This document shows positions 1 through 10,457 of a DNA stretch of 64,000 bases, piece after piece. Positions within the stretch are counted from its first letter, which is position 1. Each line of letters begins with the position of its first letter. The notes below the pieces were generated by a model. It worked only from the letters and a program-made list of their open reading frames with translations, was not told the origin of the DNA and did no database searches. A program made the position numbers and the translations under genes. This stretch comes from Coriolopsis trogii (lineage: Eukaryota; Basidiomycota; Agaricomycetes; Polyporales; Polyporaceae): the NCBI GenBank assembly GCA_020543525.1, contig JAHYIO010000005.1:1523001-1587000 (forward strand), written 5' to 3'.

Positions 1-373
1 ACGTCCAACTACCACTAGCTACATCTCGGTGATAACAGTGGGCAAACAGCATCTATCATCATCACCAGAAGCGACTAGTACAGAATTCCAAGCCTCTCTA
101 TCGAGCTATATACAATCGGACAAAATAAGTCGCAGGTTAAATGAATCTCAGGAGTTTTCGTCTGCCTACCGCCCCCCCCCCTTCCCTGGTGTACCGGGAC
201 CATTCACGTTATTTCGGAGGCTCAGTGCTCGGTAGGCGCGGTGTATGATAGCATCGGGCGCATCCGCGTGCGCGTCGCAAGGCGTGAGGGACGAGTATGA
301 GAGAGGGAACCCTACGCAGGTCGAGAGACGGAATCCTTCAAGTCATGTATTCAAGTCAAGAAATAGGGCACAA
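1..373. other. No gene recognised
   Basis: This is the 3' flank of the P450 gene. It holds a short C-run near 172-181. The open frames here have no motifs and no convincing splice structure. Confidence 0.5.
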
Positions 374-2689
374 TTATTCTTCGTTATATGCAGCAATCTT
401 CTTGCGCAAGTTGCTCATACGCGGCTTGAAGCGTACGACAAACTCCTCTGGATGCGCGAGAGCGCCGTCCTTGATAGCCAATGTGTCGATAGGATGCTTC
501 ATATCCTCCGAGATTTCGAAAGCCCAAAGCGTGAGCGCGACGTTAATGAATACGGACCTAACCAGGACAGTAAGAATGTGTGCTTCAGTAAGCCGGGGAG
601 TGCACACACCTGTCAGCAAGATGCTGTCCTGGACAGATCCTGCAGACAGACTCGGAAATGAGTGGCGTGGAGAACGAATTCGTGTCAGATCTAACCTTCG
701 ACCAAAGCCCCAGTTGAAGAACTTCATGTCCTCCCTCAACTGCCCTTTGTCATTCAACCATCGCGTAGGCTTGAACGCCTCTGGATCAGGAAATACGTCG
801 GGATCGCGTGCAATGGCCCTGTAGCGCCATCGACATCGGATTCCAGTCTCAGCAAGACGAACAGCATGGACGTACCAGTGGCATCCTACAACTTCTGTTC
901 CTGCAGGGATCATGTAGTCTTTCTGTTGTATGTCAGAACAGATGTACCATAGGCTGCTGAACATATGCGCACCCAAACAATGTCCTGCGTCGCACTATGC
1001 GAGATACCTGGGGGATGTTTCAGTGAGCACGGCTGCCGCACTACACATAAGCAGCGGTCTACCTCCTGGCACCACTGGCCGCCATCTGTACAACTCTTCG
1101 ATCCATGCCCAGACTTCGGGAAGCTTGTCTTGGTCTGTAAAGTTTGGGACTGCGCTAGGCTCAACACACGGCCTCATCAGAAATCAAAGTAAGTCAACTC
1201 ACTTCGGTTGTGTCCAACAACAGCGTCCAGTTGCGCCTGGACCCTCTTCTGCGCGTCCGAATAGCGTGCTGCTGCCATCATGTGGAATGCGATGACCCCG
1301 TACGTCTACATTGCTGGTCAGCCGGGTGCGCACTGCTTCGTGAGTGACAAGGGACTGACGGTATCCGATCCGGCCCCGAACATCGATCCTGCGAGATATG
1401 CGAGTTCGTCGTCCGACAAGCCGGATTGCTCTTGCTTCTCCAGCAAGTACGTCACAAAGCATGGATTGACTTCATTTCTCGCCTGAGCGCACGCACATCG
1501 GAAATCTACATGAGTGATCATACGAATCAAGTATCCACAGAAGAACCTGCCTGGCGCTTCTTCACTTCCTCCACCTGGCGGGTATACAATGCCATCTCCT
1601 CCTGATGGTACCGCTTCAGTTGGGATGTGAAACCAGGAATATACTTGAGGAAGGGGTATGTGTTGACCAGGTAAGCTCCAGGTCAGAGGGCACTTCCAAG
1701 CCGCTCTGCGACCTTGTTGATCTGCAATACCTCTGGATCGGAGTACGAAGTCGGGGTCGTCTTTCCGTATGTCACGGTCATTATTACGCTCGCGGCATAC
1801 CTGCGCCATTAAAATCAGTAAGACACAACGACGTGTGACAGCGCGAAGGTACGCACCGTCTGGCGTGGTCAATGTGTCGTTCGGGGTTGTCCAGGATGTC
1901 CAGGATGAGGTTTCGCGCGTTCTGCATCTGGATGGGCTCGTACTTTGCGGAGCTTTGATGCTGAAGCGCCGCATGTAAAGAGCTTCCGTTCCAACGGAGG
2001 TCTGTCCAAGATTGAGATCCGGCGGGGCAAGCAGAAGGCAAGATATCGATTCGGTGGAAGTCGCACGCAGAAACGACATCACAGACCGAAACCAGAAGGG
2101 ACAGAGGTAAAATTGTACAATCAATACGGTGTTGCCCTCGGTCGGTCGTCGTAGAAGAATCTTGCGACTCACCTTCTCAGTCTTCTGAGACGGTCCCCAG
2201 CACCCACAATGAGCACACGCATGCCCTCTGAGATTATTTCTCCTGCTGCGACGTAATGTGGTCGATCGGCCAACTTGTGCGATTGCTTAACCATAGTATC
2301 TACCGCGGCCTGCACGTCGTAGACGTGCATGAGGATAAAAGAGGGAACGGTAGCGCAAGGGACTCTGTACCTGATGTCTTCCAATGACGCAGACACGTCG
2401 GGTCCCATATCGCATCATGAAGACGGGCCCGTAGACCTCCGCGATGTCGGCGTAGTGGCGATAACAGCTGAGGGGTGATATTTCAGCATGCCATTACCCC
2501 TCGCGCGACCTGGACCTACTATGATGTGGGAGGGGTGTTCCCGAATAGCCAATGGCCTGGAGGACCAGGCGGGGGTCGGTCGAACTTGCTCCATCCCATC
2601 GTGTGTGCAGCGAGACGGATGAATAGACCCAATAACCCAAAAAGTACGGCTCCTACAACAAGCTGCTGTGTGGACACACTGTCTAACAT
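374..2689 (-). CDS. Cytochrome P450 monooxygenase, OrdA-like
   Basis: A haem-thiolate monooxygenase, probably anchored in the ER. I place the start at the ATG at 2689 because it opens MLDSVSTQQ, a hydrophobic anchor (LVVGAVLFGLLGLFI) and the proline hinge PPPGPPG. Later exons read YADIAEVYGPVF near 2410, the I-helix block AGSMFGAGSDT near 1350, the K-helix ExxR in EELYRWRPVVP near 1080, and IARDPDVFPDPEAFKPTRW near 800. The haem loop is split by an intron. Joining exons across about 690-630 gives FNWGFGRRICPG, which carries the haem-ligand cysteine; a further intron follows about ten residues later. The product ends at 374. At least eight short introns are needed and I resolved only some of them. 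All hallmark motifs are present, so the gene looks functional. The substrate cannot be told from sequence. Confidence 0.85.
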
Positions 2690-3904
2690 GATTGGTGAGA
2701 TGACTCGAGGGACGCAGATGTGAGGGAGAGAAACGCACCCAGAGACCCGAGGCTCTCATCTATTTGTAGGACCGCACAGGACCCTTCGCTCCCCCGTCGC
2801 TCCCCTGCTCTGTTAAACCAAATAGCAGAGGGGCGGCAAACAGCACGCTGTGAACATACGAGCCCAAGAAGGAGAGGGCGCCGCCAATCGCTATTGAGGC
2901 CATGTTCAACTGTTGGGTGGAGAAGGTGCAGTGCCTGTCTTCACGCATCACCGCTCGGGTCATGAGAACAGCAAATAGGTGTGGTCGAGGGATATGGTTG
3001 GCTCTTGGTCCCTTTTTGAATGAGTCTGTGACATCAACTGCTGCAAGGGGATGCTTCTGGATGTTCACGAGATGAAGAAGTAGGGGTCGGACGCTCGATG
3101 TAGCGTCACTCTCGCCGCCGACGGACAGTTCGGGTCTAACGAGCTGTCTAGAGACGTACGAGAGGAGCAAACTTTGGTGCTTGAACCTTTCATCCCGTTG
3201 TGGCGGAGCCTGATATGAATATTACTGAAAACGCGTTACGATGTAATGGTACCCGCCTCGTATACATAATATCATAAAGAACCTCGGCCACATTTTTTTT
3301 TTTGATGTCCGATTCGTGTCAGATTGATGGGACCACTAAGTGTTTGATCTCCGCACACGATTTTGAACCCCTAAACCTACGCACGTTGAAGACGTCGTGA
3401 GGCGCAAGGCGGGCTCAGGGCTGGCAAACTAGTAGGGGGGTCTGCGCGAACTCAACGCGTCCCGTGTAGATTTACGCATCTGGCTTGCCGCGCACATCGC
3501 ATCGCTCAACGATCTCGCACACAGTAAACAGACAGAGCGTGGATTGTGTAATCATGTCTCTCGGACCTCATTCTGCGGGAAGTTTTTCATTGCTTCCCTC
3601 TCAAACCACACATACGTGCTTCGTGTCGTCTTTAATGTGTTTAGGTTCAGGGTTTGAAATTGTGTGCGGTGATGAAATACTCTGTGGTCGCATCACTCTG
3701 ACTTTGATTGTCCTCTCAACACATGTGGCTAAATATGTATCTAGGCTATGAAAAGGTCGTACTCATACTCTTTCACAACTTGTCTTCCGCAGCTAGGATA
3801 TAGTTGAACGACGACACTAGGCAGGGCGGGTAGGAGTCTGAACTGGCGTGCGCTCACTACCTCTCGTAGCGGAACATCATGCGTCCGTCAGCACCAATTC
3901 TTAT
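2690..3904. other. Intergenic, no gene recognised
   Basis: This is the upstream region of the P450 gene. It contains a T-run near 3293-3303. A hydrophobic open frame on the minus strand near 2903 (MASIAIGGAL...) ends quickly and does not join the P450. Confidence 0.4.
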
Positions 3905-3998
3905 GGCCAAATAGTGTAACGGTAGCACGACTTTAACTCATAAACCTGAACAATTGTAACATTTGTAAAGTATGCGGGAGTTCGACTCTCCATTGGCC
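3905..3998 (+). tRNA. tRNA-like Pol III gene, intron-bearing, anticodon unresolved
   Basis: The ends pair as GGCCAA with TTGGCC. The D-arm GTGT-AACGGTA-GCAC is canonical and contains a full A box, TAGTGTAACGG (3912-3922). The T-arm contains a B box, AGTTCGACTC (3979-3988), with a four-pair stem. A run of six T starts right after the 3' end (4000-4005), as expected for a Pol III terminator. The middle folds as ACTTTA...TAAAGT around about 30 nt, so an intron in the anticodon loop is likely. I could not place an anticodon with the usual U33; the CTC reading (Glu) has A33. It may be a real intron-containing tRNA, a decayed copy or a tRNA-derived SINE head. Confidence 0.5.
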
Positions 3999-4272
3999 AT
4001 TTTTTCTTTCGATATTGTCGGACAAAACCAAGGAGTTTATATCTTGGCCCGTTGTCGTTTACGACTTACAGCTTCGTGCATTACAACCTTGACAGCTATT
4101 TTAAAGGCAAACGTCGCTTGCGCAGAGCCCGGGGCGTGTCACAGATCATGGCAAATCCCGGCTGATGAGGGTGCCAGCTCCAGCAACGAGGCGGCCGCTG
4201 GTCGTTGCATGCTTGCTTAGAACGGAAATCGCTGTATGGTATATGCGTGGCCCACCATCCCGTGCCAGCGAA

Positions 4273-4412
4273 TATGGTCGGCGGATTTCAACGTGGATGA
4301 AATTCAAGGGTTGCACGCGCCAAAGCCTCACCGAGCGGCTCTCTCCGGTCCGTCCCCAGCCTTTGTCCTCTCCCTTCTCGCCACTCTCCCTGGCTCCCTA
4401 ACGTTTGGGGAG
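4273..4412 (+). repeat. Left inverted-repeat arm (140 bp)
   Basis: Starts TATGGTCGGCGGATTTCAAC and ends CGTTTGGGGAG. It is the reverse complement of 5766-5905 apart from six substitutions. Confidence 0.85.
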
Positions 4413-4561
4413 CCATTCGCCGAAGATTTGATCGCTGCTACAAGTCAGGGCGCTGTTGATTTCTTGCAGGTGTCTGCGGTCATGATCAATGCGGTACGTC
4501 TCTAGTCTGACTGGGGGCCTCTCCCATAGACTCGACTGCTCAACTGACTGTCCTTCTCCAA

Positions 4562-4933
4562 GACCGTTTCGCTGAAGAAAGTGACCACGTACTGGCCGCT
4601 GGACACACCCGCGCAGACGATCACGTACTTGACGTTCTCGAAGCCGATCGCGCCTGGCTCGCTCGTCATCAATGTCGGAAGCAGCATGTTTGGAAGCAGC
4701 GTGTTCTCGTTCACGATCCCCGTGCTCAAGTACAGCACGGTCAACATCGGGAACACGAAGCCGATCTCGGACCTCATCTATGAGCTCAACTTCCTGACAC
4801 ATGCGAACCAGCTCACGACGCTCGCCATAAGTTGTTGGATTACATCTTAAGTTTAATTTTGACTGGAGACATCACAGCAGGTGGTGATGCTGTGATCGCA
4901 TACAATCCGTCTGGTATGGACGATGTATCGTGA
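4562..4933 (+). pseudogene. Coding-like fragment inside the TIR element
   Basis: After a possible acceptor at about 4561, an open frame runs through TVSLKKVTTYWPLDTPAQ and NVGSSMFGSSVFSFTIP to YELNFLTHANQLTTLA. A second coding-looking stretch (GDITAGGDAVIAYNPSG) follows in another frame near 4870. The alternation of hydrophobic and Ser/Thr-rich strands suggests a beta-rich protein, but I do not recognise the family. The frame breaks and the lack of a clear start suggest captured and decayed host sequence. Confidence 0.35.
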
Positions 4934-5765
4934 CTCCTGTGAATGTTCTCAGAAACTCGCAAGGACGTGTGCAGGCCAAATTACCAACGATTGGTTCTTT
5001 GAGAACCGGATCGCGGACCCGCCCGATGCCGACACTTGGATTGGTTGGGTGCACGGTGCGAAGAGCAAGACTCTCCTCACGATCCATGCGTGCGTAACGC
5101 TGCATATCTTGGAACCTCCGCGCGTTCAAAGGATAATCATCGCACTGCGCCGCAACAGCCAGGCAGCGTCAGTCGCCGATTCATCCTTGTGAAACCCCGG
5201 ATGTAGCCGTTCAAATTATGAACGAGTTCGCGCGACTCGACTGGGCTAGTCTTCAGAGACAAGCCTTAGGTTCGTCCTTTGCGACACCAGTCTATTCCAA
5301 CGAACATCTTTACGCTGACGTTCTGACCGATAGTGTCAGAGATCCAATTGCCCAACAGTATGGTCGTAGATTACGTCACTATGTCGGAGGTCCGCACGGC
5401 TTCCACGGCTTATAGATAACAAGCGAGAGAAGATGACAGGGAATTTCAGTCGACATCAATGCGTCGAGTTCATACCGAGAGTTCCGTTCCGCTACCGAGC
5501 AACAAAAGGGCTAACGGAACGTAAACTTGGCCTTTGGGTACTGCACAGTCAGCCTCTGTGCGCCCTCCTCGAGGTCATCGTCCCCCAGGTCCATGTGAGC
5601 GTTGTCTTCGACGCCTGGATGGTGTCTAGTGGAGACGGATGGTTCCGGAATTGACAAACCTAAGCGCTGGTCAGGAGGAACGACAAGGGATGGATCTGTG
5701 GTCACGAAACTACAATATGTAGGCTGTATATATCGGCAGTAAGCTACTCCAGGTGATAGAAGTGT

Positions 5766-5905
5766 CTCCCCAAACGTTAGGGAGCGAGGGAGAGTGGCGA
5801 GAAGGGAGAGGACAGAGGCTGGGGACGGACCGGAGAGAGCCGCCCGGTGAGGCTTTGGCGCGTGTGAGCCTTGAATTTCATCCACGTTGAAATCCGCCGA
5901 CCATA
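5766..5905 (-). repeat. Right inverted-repeat arm (140 bp)
   Basis: Reverse-complement partner of 4273-4412, followed at once by AGCGA, the putative target-site duplication. Confidence 0.85.
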
Positions 5906-5910
5906 AGCGA

Positions 5911-7557
5911 TTGTCTCGCGTTTCAATCGCCGAAGCGAGCTTGATGCCAGATGGTCGTCTCTCAGACACCACTGCTCACAACGCATATGGACACTTCCCG
6001 ACTCCCGTCTTTTGCCGCGCCTCTCAACACTCGTTCTCCTCCATTCCCTCCCCAGGACCAGCCAGTAACACCATTGCAGCTCTTACAAGTATGTCGGCCT
6101 TTTTGCAAACCTAGCAGGACACTCTACGTTCTAGGACACCTTGTTCGACCTGAAGTCGAGTATGCTCGCTATCTCAAGCAGTCTCGTATCTACAGAGTTG
6201 TCCGCGTGTCTTAACCTATGTGAGTTTATCCGGTCATCTGTTCGAGTCGAAGATGTTGCGACCACAACCTAGGCTCGCTTCTGAAGCTTGCTAGATGACC
6301 GTGAGTGCATCCGCGCATAATGGTGAATTGATCTGTTGCTGATTGCATATGTTTCTGTTCAAGCATGCAGGGGTCTGAACGTGAGCACCATTTCTCGTTC
6401 CGAGCTCCTCAGCTTTGCCCACCCCACAACGTGCATTCCCAGTCAATTCGACGACTTTGGCTTTGTCAGTTCAGCTCCTAGAAACTCTGACAGTGGGAAC
6501 AGGTCCCTCACTGTCGTTGGCCAGACTGGATCGATAGGGATAACGTCCGCCGTCGTAGGCCCGCGTGTTGAATAGAGATGGGGTAGGCATTCAGGGGGAG
6601 CTGTTGCAGTCTCGACGACTGTCTTCGTCAGCGGTGTGTGATCTCGCTTTGTAACTATGTCGCTGTTATCGGCCCCGTCCTCTTATTTGTTTTCAGGGTT
6701 CCATCCATTCCAGCAGAAGCGCAGGATCATCCACTTCGTCGCATCAACTTCCTCGTTCGTACCTCTCAAGAGTATTGATTTTACCAGCATGCGTTCATGC
6801 CCACACTCGCACATCCCGTGAGCTCTTTTGACTCCGGCTCCGGTGGGAAGTGGTACCCGGAGTCGGCCGAGGAGGGCTGCATGTAGCCGGGGACTTGAAG
6901 GCGTTGATAATCCTCAGGGCATTCCTGTATGTGTAAATCCAACGGGTTGTGTACGTTCTCTTTGCTCTCGCGTTTTTGTGAGCCTTGGCTAGGTCTCTCC
7001 ATTTCTTCTACTACAGTCCCCGCAGTAGAACCTCTCGTGACCTCATAAATCATAACCCATAGATTTCCATGGAACCCAATTCGCTGTGAGGGCCAGAATC
7101 GCCTCCCGTATCCCATACTCTCCGATAACCCATAGGATTTGTCGACTCTCGAGGGGTATGGGTTCTGGGAGGTTCTGCATCGGACATCCCGGCTCCGCCC
7201 GGGAGTACTCGTTGACGATGAGCCAACCGATCACCTGACACTGACAGCGATTGACAAGCGATCGTCACACCTAGACCGGCGCCAATCTGCGATCCCAATC
7301 GTACTCACCATCCCCAAGTTTTCGGTGAGTTTGTGAGCTGAACAGCTCCACATGAGTGTTGATACGTCTTCTATCACCTGCGACCACAGAATTTTTCTGT
7401 GATAAATTTCTCCCAGCTGGCTCTCATCTTTATTCCCTTCCTTTACCACGGCCGAGTCAATCCTCATCATGTCATGTTTAATAACTACCAGGCGCATACC
7501 TCTAAACCAGCTCTTGTAGTTCTCAACTCATTGTGAGAAGGACCTATCCATATGGGT
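5911..7557. other. Intergenic, no gene recognised
   Basis: Several open frames exist on both strands, but none shows a start, plausible splice joins and a recognisable domain together. Confidence 0.4.
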
Positions 7558-7564
7558 TATAAGG
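7558..7564 (+). promoter_or_regulatory. TATA-like box
   Basis: TATAAGG lies about 70 nt upstream of the ATG at 7635, a plausible core promoter position. Confidence 0.4.
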
Positions 7565-7634
7565 CGCGCGTCTACAGCAGGCTTCCGTATCCTCTATCAC
7601 CTGCACTGTCAGTATACTTTCTCGACTCGTCAAC

Positions 7635-8044
7635 ATGCTGTCCAACGTCCGTGAAGAAGTTGCTGAACTCATTGGTCTTGGTGATACTGTAGGTATTCGA
7701 GTGTGTGGCCTTGTCTTTCACTGAGCGTTGACTCACAGTACGATGGCTGCGGCAATTTCGTGGACGATGAGGAGGAGTTCAACTGGGAAGAACTTGCCCC
7801 ACGGGAAGACGCAGAGATGGATGAAGATGATGAAGAGCAAAGCGAGAGCGAATTCGAAATGGGAGTTGACGGTGAGAGCGAGAATGTGGACGAGAGCGAG
7901 GACGAGGACGAGAGCGAGAGCGAGGACGAGAGCGACGAGGAAGAGGGATACGATCTAGAGGGATACGATGCCGATGACGAGGTAAGCGTGTCGTATCTAC
8001 TATACGAACATTGCTTTAATTCGATATTCTAGATGCCCAACTGA
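7635..8044 (+). CDS. Small acidic low-complexity protein
   Basis: Three exons (7635-7688, 7739-7981, 8033-8044) join cleanly through two GT-AG introns of 50 and 51 nt, giving about 102 residues. Exon 1 is MLSNVREEVAELIGLGDT. Exon 2 turns into an Asp/Glu/Ser tract (for example ESEDEDESESEDE) and is predicted to be disordered. The last exon codes only MPN before the stop. There are no transmembrane or signal segments. Such tails occur in histone-binding and nucleolar proteins, but the function here is unknown. Confidence 0.55.
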
Positions 8045-8901
8045 ACATAAGCGTTGACGATTTCAACAAATGGTGACCTTTGTCGCTTTTGGTACCTGGG
8101 TTCAGTCGCTAACGATAGCTTCCAGGTCCGTAGCATTTGTACGAGTAGAGAGAGCGAAGGGGCGGAGTGTGATGGGATATACTGTACTGTTGTATCGTTC
8201 TAATGTATTTTTGGGGTTGCTCTGAAGCCGAACTCTTCGTTCACTTCCGCATTCGGTTTCAGAGGATGCGTGGGCTTATATGTATTATAGACGAGACTGT
8301 ACACTGTATACGAGAACACGGCGTTGTATCGATTACTACAGCCTCGTATGCGCTGCGGCAGAATCTCGTGACTGCAGCATCCCACTCCCAAACGCGCTAC
8401 GGTATACTCTCCGTATTCTCATGTACCGAGAACATGTCCTTCATTCTCAGGAGGGTACGGGGTAGCGGTGCTGCGTCACCGATACCTACACGAGAGACTC
8501 CTCGCGTTTGTACTAGCACTTGTGAAAGCCGTCGATGTTCGTATGGGCGTTCGATTGGGGTGAAACAATAGGAATGATCGAAAGTTGGAAGGGAGTGGCT
8601 AGTAGCCAGCTAGGATGTCGTCTGACGAACAGACTACGTGGGGTGTACAGAGTATTTGAACGTCTTTGGCAGAGAAGGCACGCAAAGCGGCGTCGTGAAA
8701 GAAAAGAGGAGAAGCGAGAACAAAACGCGACGGGACTATGATGGGACGGAGCACACCGGAGACGGGGAATTGGAGCAGAATGACGGAGTCGTCCTGGATG
8801 CAACGTTTGCCGTGACGGGGACGGTCGGAATCTGGGTGGGTTGTCGATGAGGGCTAGGATGAAGATCCGCAGGATGTAATACTTGCCTGTTACTGTTACC
8901 C
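8045..8901. other. Intergenic, no gene recognised
   Basis: This is 3' flank between two convergent genes. Arg-rich open frames on the minus strand near 8513-9187 are shadows of the neighbouring gene or chance frames. Confidence 0.4.
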
Positions 8902-9987
8902 TCACGTAGGACCCTGGAAAGGGGCTCGTTGTTCGAACTTGTCTGGGAGAAGAAGGAATGGCATGGAGATCATTCTGTCCGGTAGAATGTCGTCCCGCAG
9001 GTCGCAGCCTTCCAGGCAGTTGAAGGTGGAGTATAACCTGAATGCGACGGAGGGTCCGAATGGTGGGACGTACAGCTCCCGTATGGACGCGAAGCTGGTC
9101 TCGATGGGAGTGAAGCGTGCCACGAAGGAGCCGTGGTCGCCGAAATACCGAGCTTGATCGGGACACTGGTAGATGTTGCGATAACAAGGGTAGCAGGTGG
9201 TGTTGGGGTAGCGTCTAGACGGCATTCCCGGATAATCGTCCGACCAGGCCGCAGGGTTGACGGAGAACTCGAAGGCTCCCTGAATGAGGTCACCGAGAAC
9301 GTCGAAGTCGTGACGAAGGAAGTGGTGCAGTTGGACGTCGGAGAGGAGCGCGCGTCGATCAAGAGTAAGTCGGGGAAAGGGGTTCACAATCGTGTGTTGT
9401 GAGAAATACATCATGAGGGCCGTGGACGTGGCTCGTGCGATTGGTGCACAAGCACTTGGGGACGTGGTCCGTTGGATCATGATACGCCGACCGTTCTTGA
9501 GATGGAACGTGGTGTTCATGTCGGTGTCGCGCCAGCGTGCGTATGGTGTGGGGTAGAGCATAGTGACCATTCGGTCTATGTGACCGACTAGGGAGGGGGT
9601 GTGCTCGATCTCGTTCACTAGTTCACCGAAGTTCGACATAGAGGTAAATATCTCCAGTGGCGCGTTCTTGAAGAGGCTTGCGTCGCCGAGGAACAGAGCA
9701 GTAGCAGCAACGCCGCCTACGACCGCAATCTTGCTCGTTAGGAGGTCCAAGAGTACGTTTGCATCGGGAACAACTGCGGACAGAATGCAGCGCTTTGTGC
9801 TAAGGATACGTTTTGTGACGACGTCGTAGTTGGTTCGCGAAGCTGCCCTCCATCTCATCTTCGTCGGGAGCGACATGTAGTCGACGAGAGCGTATTGGAT
9901 GTCGAGATTCAGACTGTTAGTGGTGGAATGGCCTGCATGAGTATATTGAGAGTCGATACAGATTTCTAGAGACGTACCTTGTGACAT
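8902..9987 (-). CDS. F-box-like / NTase-fold paralog A (catalytic motif lost)
   Basis: Two exons: the ATG at 9987 begins a 10-nt exon (M-S-Q-), then a 45-nt GTACGT...CAG intron, then an exon to 8902; about 346 aa. The N-terminus (DIQYALVDYMSLPTKMRWRA) resembles an F-box helix pair. VVGGVAATALFLGD then matches the GG/GS-containing helix of nucleotidyltransferase folds, but where the catalytic D-x-D should lie it reads APLEIFT, so catalysis is unlikely. The central block (TALMMYF...LTLDRRALLSD) and the C-terminal block (CYPCYRNIYQCPDQARYFGD) are shared with the gene at 25328, which has nearly the same length (347 aa). The protein may be a ubiquitin-ligase adaptor or binding protein. The family assignment is by pattern only. 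Confidence 0.7.
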   Translation of the reverse strand: MSQGTSLEICIDSQYTHAGHSTTNSLNLDIQYALVDYMSLPTKMRWRAASRTNYDVVTKRILSTKRCILSAVVPDANVLLDLLTSKIAVVGGVAATALFLGDASLFKNAPLEIFTSMSNFGELVNEIEHTPSLVGHIDRMVTMLYPTPYARWRDTDMNTTFHLKNGRRIMIQRTTSPSACAPIARATSTALMMYFSQHTIVNPFPRLTLDRRALLSDVQLHHFLRHDFDVLGDLIQGAFEFSVNPAAWSDDYPGMPSRRYPNTTCYPCYRNIYQCPDQARYFGDHGSFVARFTPIETSFASIRELYVPPFGPSVAFRLYSTFNCLEGCDLRDDILPDRMISMPFLLLPDKFEQRAPFQGPT

Positions 9988-10457
9988 TGGAACATAATGC
10001 TCGAGTAGGGTGGGGCGGCGTGACACTGGTTGTTAGGCAGGGACCGGGGTTGTGATGGAGTCCGGTGAGGTTCGATCGGGCTATACTGAGCATGTTCGGT
10101 TGCGATGTAGGACGAGGGCTGCGTGGTTGTGCACGATGAGTGTTTTATGAATGATTCGTCAGTTGTAATGGTCGACGAGTTGCCTGTTTACTGGCTTCTG
10201 TTGCCGATTGGTTTATGCGGCGAGTGACGTGCGGGTAGAGACCCGTTTAGGTTGACGCGGGCGCAGAGACGTCGGTGCCGCGAAGCAGTTGAGTCATGGA
10301 ATTGGCGAAGCTTGCATGCTTCTTGGGCAAGGGGGAGGATCGAATATACGGTCTCGGAAGCGGACGGTCGTCATACGCAGGACAAAGTCTAGTCAGATCG
10401 TTGAGGGCCGGCTTTGTTCTGACACGTGCGGACGCGATTACTCACCATCGTTCGGCT
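9988..10457. other. Intergenic between paralog A and the Helitron gene
   Basis: Contains a small perfect hairpin CGGGT-AGAG-ACCCG near 10229-10242. I looked for a Helitron 3' terminus (hairpin followed by CTRR on the minus strand) and could not fix one. Confidence 0.3.

Larger units (their letters stand above)
4272..5905. mobile_element. 1.6-kb DNA element with 140-bp terminal inverted repeats
   Basis: Two 140-bp arms in inverted orientation (4273-4412 and 5766-5905) differ at only six positions by my count, about 96% identity. The 5-mer AGCGA lies just outside both ends (4267-4271 and 5906-5910), as expected for a target-site duplication. The interior of about 1.35 kb has no transposase that I can recognise, but it holds a coding-like stretch. 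It is best read as a non-autonomous TIR transposon or a foldback element with cargo. The superfamily is unknown. Confidence 0.75.

Noticed and set aside
2760..3170. Minus-strand ORF with a hydrophobic segment upstream of the P450
   Set aside because: The P450 already has an anchor and hinge from the ATG at 2689, and no splice links the two.
8513..9187. Arg/Ser/Pro-rich minus-strand ORF of 224 codons
   Set aside because: It overlaps the F-box/NTase paralog in another frame and has the composition of a shadow frame.
10200..10260. Helitron 3' end at the CGGGT hairpin
   Set aside because: A hairpin exists, but no CTRR terminus lies at the right distance on the minus strand, so the boundary is not supported.
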